64,000 nucleotides of DNA from assembly GCF_032118995.1 (NCBI RefSeq), contig NC_092665.1, forward strand, positions 5,823,501 to 5,887,500, in the 5' to 3' direction. Position numbers and translations under genes: made by a program. Origin of the DNA: Asterias amurensis (taxonomy: Eukaryota; Echinodermata; Asteroidea; Forcipulatida; Asteriidae). Shown one piece after another: positions 20,941 to 32,506 of the stretch. The number at the start of each line of letters is the position of its first letter. The stretch's first letter is position 1. The notes below the pieces were generated by a model. The model did no database searches. It was given only the letters and a program-made list of their open reading frames with translations, and was not told where the DNA came from.

Positions 20941-21753
20941 ATGAAGATTACTATAGCAGTGGCCATTGTTTTCGTTTTTATGCAAGTTCAGTTTTTGGTG
21001 GCTACAGCAGCAGTTTCACCTGATCCGGGACTGACGTGTAACTCCTGCTGCCAGGGCCCAGCCGGTATTCCAGGAATCCCTGGATCTAATGGGAACCATG
21101 GTCAAGGGCTTGTAGGTCAGAGAGGTGATGCTGGCTCTCCTGGTGAGGTAGGTCAACCCGGGGTTAAAGGAGACAAGGGGTCAGATGGACTGGTTGGTGG
21201 GCCAGGCGCTAAAGGGGAACATGGACTGAAGGGAGAGCAAGGAGTCGGTCTACCAGGGAAACAAGGACCTCAAGGTCTGCCTGGGATGAATGGTTTGAAG
21301 GGGGAGAGAGGTGAACCTGGACAAGCTGGACAGACTGGTGAAACAGGTGAATGTAGTATGCGACGGTCCGCTTTCACTGCAGTGAGGAATACCAGCTTCA
21401 ACCCTCCATCCAACTATGATCCTCTGCCCTTTGAAGAGTTATTGTTTTCAGAGGAAGGGACTGATTTCAAGTTGAATAACGGCACGTTTACGTGTAACGT
21501 GCCTGGGGTATACGTATTGATGTTCTCAGTCCGGAAATCAAATAGTGGGCCTTACCTATATGTCCAGCTGAGGAAGAACGGTAACATCATTGTAATAGGG
21601 GGTGTACACGCTGCAGGTCATCAGCAAGTGAGCAACAGTGCATTGATTCCCCTGCACTATGGAGATCAAGTTCACTTAGCTGTACGCGGTCATGTATATA
21701 GTAACTCTCATCATTACACGTCTTTTACTGGATTCCTGTTGTACGAAATCTAA
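20941..21753 (+). CDS. C1q-1: secreted collagen-like protein with C1q domain, 270 aa
   Basis: A single coding exon whose ATG directly follows a splice acceptor; the open frame extends 33 nt upstream but only through intron. Residues 1 to about 25 form a signal peptide (MKITIAVAIVFVFMQVQFLV). A Cys cluster follows (TCNSCC), as in neck regions that link chains. Gly-X-Y repeats fill about residues 39-138, with one-residue interruptions at GNHGQGLVG and GEQGVGLPG. The C1q domain spans about 141-270, with the family hallmarks FTCNVPGVYVLMFS, YLYVQLRKNG, LIPLHYGDQVHL and FTGFLLYEI. C1q domains trimerise and bind diverse ligands, and invertebrate C1q-domain proteins often act as immune lectins. That function is inferred here. 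GATAAA near 21,916 may serve as a weak poly(A) signal. Confidence 0.92.
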   Translation: MKITIAVAIVFVFMQVQFLVATAAVSPDPGLTCNSCCQGPAGIPGIPGSNGNHGQGLVGQRGDAGSPGEVGQPGVKGDKGSDGLVGGPGAKGEHGLKGEQGVGLPGKQGPQGLPGMNGLKGERGEPGQAGQTGETGECSMRRSAFTAVRNTSFNPPSNYDPLPFEELLFSEEGTDFKLNNGTFTCNVPGVYVLMFSVRKSNSGPYLYVQLRKNGNIIVIGGVHAAGHQQVSNSALIPLHYGDQVHLAVRGHVYSNSHHYTSFTGFLLYEI

Positions 21754-22752
21754 ATCAAACATAAAAACACACGAAACGTTTTAATGTTTTAGACAACGCT
21801 TTATAAAAAGGGCGATTATATAGTGTTCCAAAATATAATAATCACTAGTTAATTGTGTTAAGATGGGGCAGTTTGTTTAGATGATGTTTTAATGCATGTA
21901 GGACAATTAATTTGATAAAATACGTTATGTTTTAAAACGTGATTTTGCAAACGTGTTTATTGTGACGAAAACATTTTTTTCACGTGTAATAACAGTGCTC
22001 TAAATATCAGTTTACCATTCTTTTCTTGTTTTTATAGTTATAACACTTTTGGGAAAATTGGTTATGTTCAATGTCAATTTCCAAGGGTGCTTTAATAAGT
22101 ACTTGATGACTACTTTTAATCATTTCTTTTCCCGAAAAAAAGTTAAACATTGAAATTACTAAAAATAAAACACAAAAAACTGGATAGTTTAGTAAGTAGT
22201 AAAGAAAAGCAAAGCAATTCACCTTCCTTGATACAGACCGAGACAGCAAAAAACATAATTCATGATGGCCACCTGTTTCGCCGGTCATTTTGTATTTCCA
22301 AATATTAAATTGGTGACTACAGCTGCACCCTGTTGAAGCAACAACATAATAAAAACCGGTAACAGTTGTCTTCTATTGATACATTTGTTAATACTTATGA
22401 ATTTAAACTAATGATAACTTGTGATCAAAAGGATACAGCGTTGTCAAGTTACCGGAAGATATTTGTATTGTGCCGTATTTCCCCGAACACGTCTCGATAT
22501 AGTGAAGTATATAACTCGTCCTCGTAGTGTTGCGTTTGTTTGTTTTTACATGAGAGAGCACTTGTTTTTTATAATGCAGATGAAATGTTTCGGTATTCGT
22601 TTTGACCAAACCAATCTTGCTATAAAAAGGTGTACTAACAAAACACACCATCATTTTGATCGTAACTTAATCTTTCGGAATACGAACTAGTTACACAATA
22701 TTGCATTTCATCTTGATCCCCCTTACTACAGAAAAGTGTCGCTGACAGTAAA
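21754..22752. other. 3' flank of C1q-1, shared by all three units
   Basis: Aligns with 48,337-49,470 and 54,518-55,590. CTTGTGATCAAAAGGATACAGCG and neighbouring blocks are recognisable in each. It contains the 3' UTR. No further gene is seen. Confidence 0.6.
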
Positions 22753-23140
22753 ACTAAAGACAGTGGACACTATTGTTAATTTTCAAAGACTAGTCTTCTT
22801 ACTTGGTGAATCTCCACATATCTGCCTAAAATAACAAACCTGTGAAAATTTGAGCTCAACCGGGCGTCGAAGTTGCGAGATAATAATAACAGAAAAGACA
22901 CCCTTTTCACTCGAGGTTGTGTGCTTTCACATGCTTGATTTCGAGACCTCAAATTCTAGACTTGAGGTCTCGAAATCTAATTCGTGGAAAATTGCTTCTT
23001 TCTCGACAACTACGTCACTTCAGAGGGAGCCGTTTCTCACAATGTTTTATACTATCGACCTCTCCCCATTACTCGTTACCAATTGAGGTTTTATGCTGAT
23101 AATTATTTTGAGTAATTACCAATAGTGTCCACTGCCTTAA
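22753..23140 (+). repeat. MITE-A, complete copy
   Basis: The best full-length example, about 388 bp. Left end AAAGACAGTGGACACTATTG, right end the complement (CAATAGTGTCCACTGCCTT). Internal landmarks are TTTGAGCTCAAC, GAGATAATAATAAC, GAGGTCTCGAAATC and CCATTACTCGTTACC. No coding capacity. Orthologous to the interrupted copy at 49,471-50,805. Confidence 0.88.
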
Positions 23141-23959
23141 ACATTAACATTACAGGCCGTCAAAAACACAATATTGATTTTTGAATTAACATTAGCATAC
23201 ATAACATATTAATTGATACATATATTTATACAAAGGATTGTTATCTAAATAAACTAGTATCCATTGTACCAGAAGTTAAGATCTATGTCATAGTTTTATA
23301 AACGGTCAGATGTCACTTGAATGTTTTAAAAACATTGAAGGAATGAACATTGACGCCGTATCAGTTGATTGTTTTGGTTTTTGTGTTTTGAGTATTTTAA
23401 TATATGTTAAACTACAATTCTTGGTTAATACAATTTACAGTCTGATTTTTTTCCTGACACTGTTTTGCTCTTTTTGTCAAAAGCTACAGCACCTCTGCAA
23501 GTAATAATGTAAGGGAAACTTAACGTTATATCTTCAACCAGTGCAAGTTTAATGAAAAACAGTGAACATTGTGTTTGTGTCATTCTACAAAAAATATCCG
23601 AACCCTTAAGTTTGAAACCATCAGACTTAAGTTGCTATGTTGCTATGCTATGTTTTTTAAATGGCACAATGGTATAAACAACCGTTTGCCCCGCACAATT
23701 AAGTAAAATTCAGCATAATTTTCTTATAGTCTAATAATCTCGAATTCAACTTGCTCTCTTTTTATAGACCAGTAGTGACCCTCATGAATTATATAAGTTG
23801 TACAAGCTCATCAGCCCTTCCCAGTGATGCTAGATGAGACCGGTGGGGTCGAGCAGTGTCGGTCCCAGTGCCTCATTCAAAAGCACATGGATTGACAGAA
23901 CTACGCACCTGCGCATTGGACAAATAAACCCCTCTCCCTGTTCACAACACAAACTATAT
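23141..23959. other. Inter-element spacer, shared with unit 2
   Basis: Aligns with about 50,806-52,070, which has an extra segment of about 450 bp near 51,065-51,520. Nothing coding. Confidence 0.5.
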
Positions 23960-24325
23960 GGATGCGTCCGTTTAGGTTCCCTGGGTCGACCCCGGTGTGC
24001 TCATCCAACTGGCGTATTTTATTTTTTCCAGGACGAACGTGGACAGATAATTACCCCCACGTTCGTTCTGGAAAAGCGGGGCACTTGGGGCTGTAACGAG
24101 GTGCACTGACGTCACCACGAGAAGGGTCACGTGATGATGCGTATTTTTTCTCAGATAGAACGTGGGTAAATATCTGCACACGTTCGTCCTGGAAAAAAAA
24201 ACAGGCGACTTTTCCTAGGACAAATGTGGGGAGATTATCTGTCCACGTTCGTCCTTGAAAAAAATAAAATACGCCACCCGCATGAGCACACCGGGGTCGA
24301 CCCGGGGAAACTAATCGAACGCACC
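23960..24325. repeat. MITE-G copy with nested hairpins
   Basis: The ends match the MITE-G inverted repeats (ATGCGTCCGTTTAGGTTCCC; CTAATCGAACGCACC). The interior carries repeated inverted copies of CCAGGACGAACGTGGACAGA at about 24,028, 24,055, 24,178 and 24,240, next to AAAATACGCC motifs. These are absent from other MITE-G copies and look like a second, nested hairpin element. Confidence 0.7.
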
Positions 24326-25180
24326 AATAGTTGCCTGGACATCTGACGTCATTGTTCGAGGCTCGTGACTAGGGACCTTTAGATTTAAGTGAACGCGGGC
24401 TTCGTTCACGTTGTAACGTTAGTCTTTATTCAAGGCGCTTCGCTGCGTCGCTACTCTCGCTCTTCTCTTTTCTTGAGTGGCATGAGTGACATCTAGGTGC
24501 CGCGTGCGCCTTTATAAAGGCTATACGTTCACGTCCAGCACGGCTGTGGTATTTCCGAACGTACGTCAAAACCACAGTTTGGGGGTCCTCAACTCGTGCA
24601 GACAACATTGGTGATGACTTGACGCATGCGCAAAGCCACAGCAAGATGTAGTCACGTGTCAGTCGACGTCTTGGATGCGAAATCAAAAGCTGAATGTTGT
24701 CTGCACGTTGTGTCGTATGAGGCGGGAATTGTAAACTTGTTATATAACGATGTTATTCACATAACATAAATCATGTTATCCACTATTTTACTTGTATTTA
24801 AAAGTAATACATTTTACAACAAAAAAATATATGTGTATAACTGAACGAACGCTTTCGTTGCCCTATAAAATGAAAGTTGTCCAATATGTATATCAAAATA
24901 ACTGCATGAGCAAAATTAACAACCATCATTGTTTGTAAAAAAAAAAAAAAGAAAAAAAAAAAAAAAATGAAATGGCGTGTAGAATTACATATAAAAGCTT
25001 CGTGCAGCAATGAGTGGGTAGATGGCCTTTTATAATTAGCTTTCGATCCAAACTGGACCTTCTTGCGAGGCGGAAAAAATACATTTCCTATTATAGACAA
25101 TGGGGGGAATGGATTAAGGGAAGGATCCATAAAAACGGGAATATTATAGCCAGTCAAAGTTTCTATTAATTTGAAAACCC
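24326..25180. other. Unassigned sequence
   Basis: Contains a half-copy of the 11.1-kb palindrome arm at about 24,340 and an A-rich tract at 24,938-24,967. No gene is recognised. Confidence 0.4.
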
Positions 25181-25424
25181 ACTGGGCCCAATTTCATAGA
25201 GCTGCTAGGCACAACAATTTGTTTAGCATTACATTTCTGCCTTGATAAAAACAGGCTTACCAGCCACAGTTGCCTATTGCTTGTACGTAGTCAGCTGTTG
25301 CTTGCTCTTCCTGAAAACCACGTGGACATTTTGTTGGTAGGCCTAATACTCTTTTACCAAGGAAGACTTTTTTTGCCAAGTGAAAGTTTTTTTGCTGAGC
25401 AGTTCTATGAAATTTGGCCCAGGT
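25181..25424. repeat. Small MITE with AATTTCATAGA ends
   Basis: The left end ACTGGGCCCAATTTCATAGA and right end TCTATGAAATTTGGCCCAGGT are inverted repeats of about 24 bp flanking 195 bp of non-coding DNA. Single copy in the window. Confidence 0.75.
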
Positions 25425-26600
25425 GACTTTAACCTAAGATCGTGGATGTATATAGGGGCAGGCACTATGCTACGAACCCCAATAGGAGTATGAGTACAAA
25501 TGATGGTCGTATGAAAGAATGGATTACTGGACCACAAAAGTGGGGTGTAATGCATTGTATGTATAGCAATGCAGAGAAAACGTGAAAGGGTTGGATTAGA
25601 GAGCAAACTGCATGATGCAACTATAATGGACAAGTTAAAGAAAAACAAGATCAAAGGTAGGGTGTTTTCAAAACATGTATGGGGGGGGCTGTTAATGTGT
25701 AGAAAACGGGTTACCACATACCACTGCAAATGGAGACAGTTTTTGTAGCCAGGGCCTATATATATTAAATATAAATTCTTTAGCTGAAGTAAAATGGAGG
25801 GTAATGGTAAGCTATTCAAAACCAGTGATTATGATTCTTTATGCTTGCGGTGTGTGTCATCACCCTTGCAAAGCTTATGTATAATTGTGTGGTTTAAAAT
25901 TTGTTATTTGTAAATATAAGTCAAAAGTAATAATCGATGAATAATGAACTATGTGCTGTATAATGAATTATATGTAAATAATTGCGTTTAATAAATGTTT
26001 TACATTTGGCGCCCCATAGAGCCGCGACCCCAAAACTATGGTTATGACGTCACTTGGAAAAGGTCCCTAATAACACCAGAGACCGACCTCCAAACCGGCG
26101 CGTACTTCATCTTTGACCTACATTCATTTCACATAAAGTTACGCGGTCAAATTATACACCAACATTACATGCAAGTTCATGCACATTGTATGTATAGTAT
26201 AAATACACCACACATGTGGACACATAGCATGCGGGCGGCCGAAAGTAAGCTTTCCATATCTGTGTTTTGATTGGTCGACCGAGGTTACCTCAGACCAAAT
26301 AAAACAAGCCCAGATACGGTAGCATTCACTGAATTTATCCAATTTAAGACGTCTCTCCTTCGTAGACAACCTGAATCGAGACACCGGCTTGGCCAGCGCT
26401 GAGGAACTACGCTCCTGCATGCTGGATTGGAACATCTGGAGATAAATCACTCGGCAGGCTCGACGAGCTCCCACATGGCGCTCGACTTGATGTTGATTTA
26501 TTCAATTACATCTTTGTATCCAATGAAATCACTGGATCTAAATAGCAGGTAACTGTCTTCATCAATGCGGATGAAGACAGGGTCCCAGTCTGCAATCTAT
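25425..26600. other. Spacer; right part is a duplicated segment
   Basis: From about 26,080 the sequence (CCAACATTACATGCAAGTTC, GGCGGCCGAAAGTAAGC) recurs at 52,380-52,840 and partly at 55,590-55,745. Nothing recognised in 25,425-26,080. Confidence 0.5.
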
Positions 26601-26753
26601 GGGTGCGTTCGTTTAGCTTCCCTATGTCGACCCCGGTCTGCCCCGGTACGTTCGAATAGCTTTATCGATTGTGATCGTCCAATAAGCTCTTGTCAGGGGC
26701 TCGCCAGAGTGAGCACCGCGGGGTCGACCAAGGGAAGCTAATCGAACGCACCC
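26601..26753. repeat. MITE-G copy, short internal-deletion form
   Basis: Both terminal inverted repeats are present (GGGTGCGTTCGTTTAGCTTC and AAGCTAATCGAACGCACCC) but the middle is shortened. Flanks CTAT on both sides suggest a 4-bp or longer target duplication. Confidence 0.8.
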
Positions 26754-27778
26754 TATGTAGACGGCAAACTGTAAGAAAATATATACGTAAAGGGCAATTT
26801 GGCTCTGTGGTGTTATTTAAATGGGAATATTTACAAAGCGCCCTCTATGTATAAGTTATAAAAAAAAATGTACAATGTGAGGTGTGTACAGATCCAAACG
26901 TTGGTTGTGTGTGTTGCTCGCGAACACCATTTACTTGGAAACCAGGGGGATAAGAATTACAAAGCCCCCTTTGGCTTCTATTTACTACAAACGTACAGTG
27001 TGCGGTGTTGTAACCGAGGCTACAATCCCGGCCATATCTCTTTGGGCCCTGCCCCCTTTCAATGTTGGTTCCGATTGCCGGTCCTCTGGGTTACATTCAA
27101 CATTGAGATGGGGACGGACGGGGGCAGGGGAGACGATGTTTATTGTCAGTGGGAAGTGGACAGGGAATGGTTTTATATAACGTGGGAATTGGCATTTTGG
27201 CTGGGATTGTAGGCCCCGTTGCCGGAGGAACAAAACTCGTCTTATTTGACTGGCGACCGATCATGTTGTTTTCTTTTTGCTTCCGAAAAACTGAAAACAA
27301 ACAAAACGACCTGGCCCCTCCTGTCTTCCCCGGGCTGGTAGGGGGCCGCAGTTAACGAAGAGCAGAAGTGCCATTGATTTTTCCTCGGAGATTCTGATAT
27401 CAATACGGTCTGAAGCAGATTGAACCAAAAGAGGGTACTTGGTACTTGGTAGATTTTTGTCCTGAAGCTTCCGCTGGGGAACTTAACAAGGGTGCTTTCA
27501 GAAGAAACGACAATGGTCACCGCTCACTGTAAGAGGAAGAAACTGTCTCCAACGGACAAAATCTCATGCCACTACAAGGGCCACGCAAAATTCTCCAGGA
27601 CTAGGCGCCCGGATGGGTTGCCGGCGTCTCAGTGGAATCAGTACTGCCGGAGATTCTTTCCCCTGTTTGAGAAACTAACATGGGCTGAGTGGGGTGATTT
27701 AACAGAGGGCGCTATCGCAAGAATAGTTTGTAACAAGTTTGCCGTATCAGGGGGAGGGAAGAACAGAATCTCCTGACA
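26754..27778. other. Spacer shared with unit 3
   Basis: Aligns with about 55,745-56,419 (for example CTGGCGACCGA and CGTTAACGAAGAGC-like blocks). Short open frames are not kept between copies, so I see no gene. Confidence 0.55.
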
Positions 27779-28064
27779 CACCTGCCCAAAATGGGGACAG
27801 AATCTCCGGGGACAGATTTCCATTAAAAACACCGGGCCAAGGCGGAATCCTGCGTTACGTGTTAAACAATCAAAATGACTTCAATCTCATCCAAAAGTTG
27901 TAAAATAGTAAATACATTTTGTTCGCAATGTCTTCATTTGATTTTTTTGTTTTTGCTCCATTGAACATTGTTGTTTCCCAAAAAGCATTTGGGCGCTTCA
28001 GTGGTAGTAGACTCTGAGAATCAAATGATACAATTGAAAATCAGTTTAAAATTACCCTTTAAGG
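27779..28064. repeat. Repeat C
   Basis: Second occurrence of the block described at 13,898, again ending in CCCTTTAAGGG at a MITE-B start. Confidence 0.65.
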
Positions 28065-28402
28065 GCAAAGGCAGGACACATTAGGACACTTTCAAGCACT
28101 AGTGAGTCTTTCCACTTGGTGTATCTCAACATATTCTGAAATTAACAAACCCGTGAACATTAATTTGAGCTCAATTGGCCGTCGAAGTTGCGAGAGAATA
28201 ATGGGAAGGCACCCCTTGTCGCACAAGTTGTGTGCTTTCAGATGCCTTGAATTTGAGACCTCAACAATTCGAGAAAGTACTTCTTCTCAAAAACTAGTTT
28301 TCTTCAGAGAGAGCCGTTACTCACAATTTTTGTTATACTATTTAACATCTCTCCATTGCTCATTACCAAGTAAGGTTTTTATGCTTACAATTATTTGTTG
28401 AA
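28065..28402 (+). repeat. MITE-B copy, right end missing
   Basis: Starts CAAAGGCAGGACACATTAGG and runs through GAGAGAGCCGTTACTCAC to ACCAAGTAAGG, but then leaves the element. The orthologue at 56,718-57,047 ends the same way. Confidence 0.75.
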
Positions 28403-28870
28403 TATGGAAAGGTATTAGAAAATGTTTCAAAGCAACAGAATTTAGCCATTAACTTATGGTTTGGTGTAACGTACCCCAGAAAAGGTGTCTTCAAATTAAA
28501 ATCCTCAGTTTGTTGAAAAAAAGTTGTTAAAGCTTGACTTGAGTAGTATAGTAAAACGTTCGTGTAAAAAGCAATACACAACTGGCCTTATGTTGCTTTA
28601 TGTGCTTGCAAATTAGTCTGTTCTGACAAAACACATTAATATTGACAGTGTATTTTCTTTTTATTTGACCTCGTTTGAGGTAACAATTTAATTTAAAATT
28701 TAATAAATGTCTGTTCAATGATAAAAAGCGAAACTGCCGTTGGAGTTTCGAGCCAAGGGGGCAATGATGTGTCATAGAAACAATTAGGTGATTTTTTTTT
28801 GCTCGAATAAGATGAACATTTTATGTTTATTTAAACAAAACTAACTTCGGTGTGCTAGTGTAGTGAACAC
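28403..28870. other. Spacer shared with unit 3 and holding the empty site of the 57.5-kb LINE
   Basis: Aligns with 57,048-57,515 almost base for base. At 28,851-28,866 it reads GTGCTAGTGTAGTGAACA, whereas in unit 3 the LINE 3' tail starts right after GTGCTAGTGTAGTCAAC. Confidence 0.7.
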
Positions 28871-30024
28871 ATTCACTTTGCTTACCAATCGGGCACTTCG
28901 AGCCGGATGGTGGCGCATTACTTGTTCCTTTTAATTTGTTTAAGTTTACAGATTTTAGAGATTGGTAACTGTAAATGTAATCATTCGATAAACACGTTTT
29001 TGGGATTGATAAAAAGTGATCAGACATAAACAAAATCACACTACAATTGCACGCACGTTAATCTCCCCAGCTGATGGCTCTGTGGTGCCCGGAAGCTCAG
29101 TGGTCACCTTATCATCGTGAGACTTACATCTATTGGAGGGAAATGGTTGATCACCCTGGGGAGCCCCATGTGACCTTGACGTCACATTTGAAATAATATT
29201 TACAAATTGGGGGGGGGGGGCGAACACACACACTAAGCCCACAATAACATCCGAGTATTATAAATAACGCCCTCTGTTGGTCTAACAATTGTGCAGCCTT
29301 AGTTTTAACCATGGCTTTAATCTCCTCTAATATTCGAAAAGGCGAGTGTCAAAGGTTTCCGATGATACCATAATGAACGTAGGGGGTACCGAACGACAAA
29401 ACTGCAAGGAATACAAATCAGCGATACTTCGCGCTATGTAGAAATAAAAAGGGACACAAATGAAACAAAAGTACGTTTACTTAACAAAATCATGTTTTTT
29501 TTTTTTTTTTTTCATGACTTAAATTAAGTTATCTGAATATTGACAATGAAAATATTGATCCTAAAGAAGTAGAACAAAAAACATTGTTACAAAATAAAAA
29601 CCTCTCCACAACGACCCCTTCCACATAATGTAACCGTCCATTGCACGCTAATGCATTGCGCGAAATTTTACTCATTTTCACAGAGCGGGTAACTGGTCTC
29701 TGGCTACCACGGCGAACAAGTATATGGACAAGGCGAGGAAACACCAGGGCTACGTTAATATAAAGATCACATGTTCAAATGTCAAAGTAATTTGATTTTT
29801 GGGATTTGTTTTCATCAAACATTAAACTAAAATGTATCCAGTCAGTTTCTCATTTAGGCCTGGCGTTCTTTTCTTTTTTTGTATATGTATGATTCAAAAG
29901 TGATATTACTGGAAAAAGTCGGTTTGATTTAAGCGGCTGTAAAAAAGGTTAACAAATGTCATGTTTGTGGTTGTTTGTTTTACTGTTTGCAAACACGATT
30001 AAACTATAATATTGGCTGTCTTTG
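28871..30024. other. Spacer downstream of ALP2
   Basis: No gene is recognised. It contains a G-run at 29,210-29,220 and a poly-T tract at 29,494-29,511. This is the 3' side of the ALP2 locus. Confidence 0.4.
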
Positions 30025-30299
30025 CTATAAACTGGACAAAATACATTCATTGAATTTATTTTTCAATCTATAAACTTCCGTAAACAGTAAAGCCAAAATG
30101 GAATTTGGTCCAGTAGAGGGCGCCCCATTGTGGCAGTTTAACCCGGAAGCATATCTGACCACGTGGGCAATGTAGTGCTGTTCATGGACCCCGTGAAAAA
30201 GATGCGACATTCGTCCATTGGCGTAAATAGTGACGTCTTCTCCACCATGAGTCTCTGAATCAATAGGGACAAGCGCTGGATGGTGAAAATCGGCAGCCT
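30025..30299 (-). pseudogene. ALP2 last exon (THGGEDV)
   Basis: Acceptor TTTGTGCAG. It codes for EAADFHHPALVPIDSETHGG and continues EDVTIYANGRMSHLFHGVHE, in which THGGED carries a zinc-binding His and the following block is highly conserved in ALPs. The tail after CHNGAPSTG lacks the long hydrophobic stretch expected of a GPI-anchor signal. Confidence 0.88.
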
Positions 30300-30572
30300 C
30301 TGCACAAACAAAATTTAATAATAAAACAATGTTTATCACAATACAAGTAAAATAATTGTTTACACAAGTTAATGATTAACTCTATGAAATGGCAAAGGGG
30401 CACTTTCCCTTGGCAAAATCGTGTTTGCAAAAACTTCCCTGTAACTTTGCCAAGTTATATGTTTAAGATTTAAAATATTTGAAAAAGTCTGCATATACTC
30501 GGATTTAATTTAACTGAGTGGTGTACTTGAGTGGTATAAACCAATACTCAAAGTAATCAATTGAAGCTTTAC

Positions 30573-30695
30573 CTGTGTTGGTATCCGTCAGATTCCGTCT
30601 CGAACCAGTACTTTTGAAGCTGTTTAACTCCTCAATTCCTCCAGGGCCGTTTGCATATGAGAGTGTTGTAAACGGCAAACCGTCATTCATCAGAC
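30573..30695 (-). pseudogene. ALP2 exon (PFTTLSYANGPG)
   Basis: A 123-bp exon coding for GLMNDGLPFTTLSYANGPGG and continuing to RRNLTDTNT. It matches the ALP motif PFT(A/T)(I/L)LYGNGPGY. Acceptor GTCAAG, donor GTAAAG; the phases match both neighbours. Confidence 0.8.
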
Positions 30696-31040
30696 CTTGA
30701 CGTTTATGCAAAACCATTTTGTTGTAATTAGAATTTAAATATGAATGGTTTGACGATGAATCACCATTCACTTATAGAAAACTGAGAAGCTTGCACAACT
30801 TGTTAACATTACTTACTGGTCAGAATTCAGTCTGCATTCGGGTAACTTAACGGAGTTTACTTTTTGTTTCAAAACATAATAAAGCTGCAGTCTACAAACA
30901 AAAGGATTTATCGAAAGATATCGCCCTTTGAAAAAAGGGAAGTAAATGAATTATAATAGTTAGAAACAGTCTCTCTTTAAATTCATTGTATACTATTTTG
31001 CATACAAATGATATTTTGAAAGATATAGCTTTTAATTTTT

Positions 31041-31349
31041 CAAAGACAATGGCACTATTGGTAATTGTCAAAGACAATAACATATCAAACGTCGAAGTTG
31101 CGAGATAATAATGAAAGAAAAAACACCCTTGTCACACGAAGTTGTGTGCTTTTAGATGCTTGATTTCGATACATCAAACTCTAAGTCTGAGGTCTCGAAA
31201 TCAAATTCGTGAAAAATTACTTCTTTCTCGAAAACTACGTTACTTCAGAGGGAGCCGTTTCTCACAATGTTTTACACTATCAACAGCTCTCCATTACTCG
31301 TTAGCAAGTAACGTTTTATGCTAATAATTATTTTGAGTAATTACCAATA
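31041..31349 (+). repeat. MITE-A copy, left part (interrupted)
   Basis: MITE-A from its left end to ATTACCAATA, where a LINE fragment begins. The remaining bases, ATAGTGTCCACTGCCTTTAA, resume at 32,161-32,180. It lies in an ALP2 intron. Confidence 0.85.
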
Positions 31350-32160
31350 ACAATAACTAACATAACAATTAATATTTATAAGGCGCTATTCCATCAAGAT
31401 CATAGCGCACTAGAAAGAAACTAACTTGGAAAAAGGTGAGTCTTAAGGACTTTACGAAAAGCAGACAGAGTATTAGATTCCCTAATGGCAGTTGGGAGAT
31501 TGTTCCAAATCATGGGCCCAGCCACACTGAAAGCCTTCTGACCTAAAACTTTGTTTGCTCGGGGAACATTCAAGCGAGTGATGTCAAGTGTGGACCGAAG
31601 AAATCGTGGAGGAGTGTAATGTGACAGTTAAGTGGTAACAATGAGGTGTAGTTTTGTTAAATCATAAAAACGAGAAGAGCAATCTTAAAATGGATTCGTT
31701 CTCATTGGTAGCCAATGAAGTTCCCTATATAAAGTGATGGGGTAATAAATTATGTTCTCTCAATGGTGTGGAACATATTAAACGACCTGCACTATTTTAT
31801 AGTCTTTGAACTCTGTCCAATTCATATGACGTTGCACCAAATAAAAGGAGAATGCCATAGTCAATACGAGAGAGGACTAAAGCTCTGACAACATGATGGA
31901 GAGTATCCTTATCCAGGTAGCGTTTGATTCTCCTTAAGTTACATAATTCAAAATTTGTTGATTGGCAGAGGCTAGAAACTTGCTTGCTCATTGTCATATG
32001 CGAATCAAATTTTATCCCTAAGTTGCTGACAGAATCAGTAAGGTCAATCGATGTATCACCCATATGCAAAGATATCTTCGGCAGTTTCTTAAGGTTTTGG
32101 GGAGTACCAAGCACAATGAACTCAGTTTTATTTTCATTGAGCTTAAGCATGTTAGAAGTC
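31350..32160 (-). mobile_element. CR1/L2-like LINE 3' fragment nested in MITE-A
   Basis: A minus-strand frame at 31,797-32,171 reads MLKLNENKTEFIVLGTP and later VLSRIDYGILLLFG, the thumb and connection region of CR1/L2/Jockey-type reverse transcriptases. Broken frames further 3' still read SVAGPMIWNNLPTAIRES and FRKVLKTHLF, the usual end of such ORFs. The 3' terminus has a short TTGTTA-like repeat tail at 31,350-31,365. It is 5'-truncated. ATA at both borders may be the target duplication. Confidence 0.85.
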
Positions 32161-32183
32161 ATAGTGTCCACTGCCTTTAAAGT
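32161..32183 (+). repeat. MITE-A right end (after the nested LINE)
   Basis: The terminal inverted repeat ATAGTGTCCACTGCCTTTAA of the interrupted copy that starts at 31,041. Confidence 0.85.
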
Positions 32184-32205
32184 TATAATTGTGGATGAAA
32201 CTTAC

Positions 32206-32406
32206 CTCCTCTGCCGAGTATTGGACTACCATGATCAGCTGCTCCCCCTATAGAGAGTACATGGCTATGGTCGGCAGTTACAATAAATAAAGTCTCCATT
32301 TCATTGGTCATTGACATCGCCTTGGCTACAGCCTTATCCATTGCAATTGTATCATGCAGGGCGTGGTAGGCTAACCCGTCATGATGCGCATGGTCAATTC
32401 GGCCAC
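32206..32406 (-). pseudogene. ALP2 exon (GRIDHAHHDG, VTADHSHV)
   Basis: A 201-bp exon with acceptor GAAG and donor GTAAGT. It codes for GRIDHAHHDGLAYHALHDTI through LFIVTADHSHVLSIGG to GSPILGRGG. The Asp/His residues in GRIDHxHH and TADHSH are metal ligands in ALPs. The frame is intact. Confidence 0.9.
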
Positions 32407-32506
32407 CTTCGTGTTTCAAATCAAGATAGTATGATATAAATTATTTGTATTTGAATTATTGAAATTTGATGAAAAATCTGGTAGTGTGTCTTGTTCGTGA
32501 AGAATG

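Noticed and set aside
25343..25819. 158-codon minus-strand frame
   Set aside because: No recognised homology, and it starts inside a small MITE; probably chance.
27492..27776. 94-codon frame with basic composition
   Set aside because: The homologous segment at about 56,130-56,430 has indels that break the frame, so it is not under coding constraint.
31041..32183. A single intact MITE or an ALP exon between 32,206 and 31,041
   Set aside because: The frame in this interval is a reverse-transcriptase fragment; ALP homology is restricted to 32,206-32,406.
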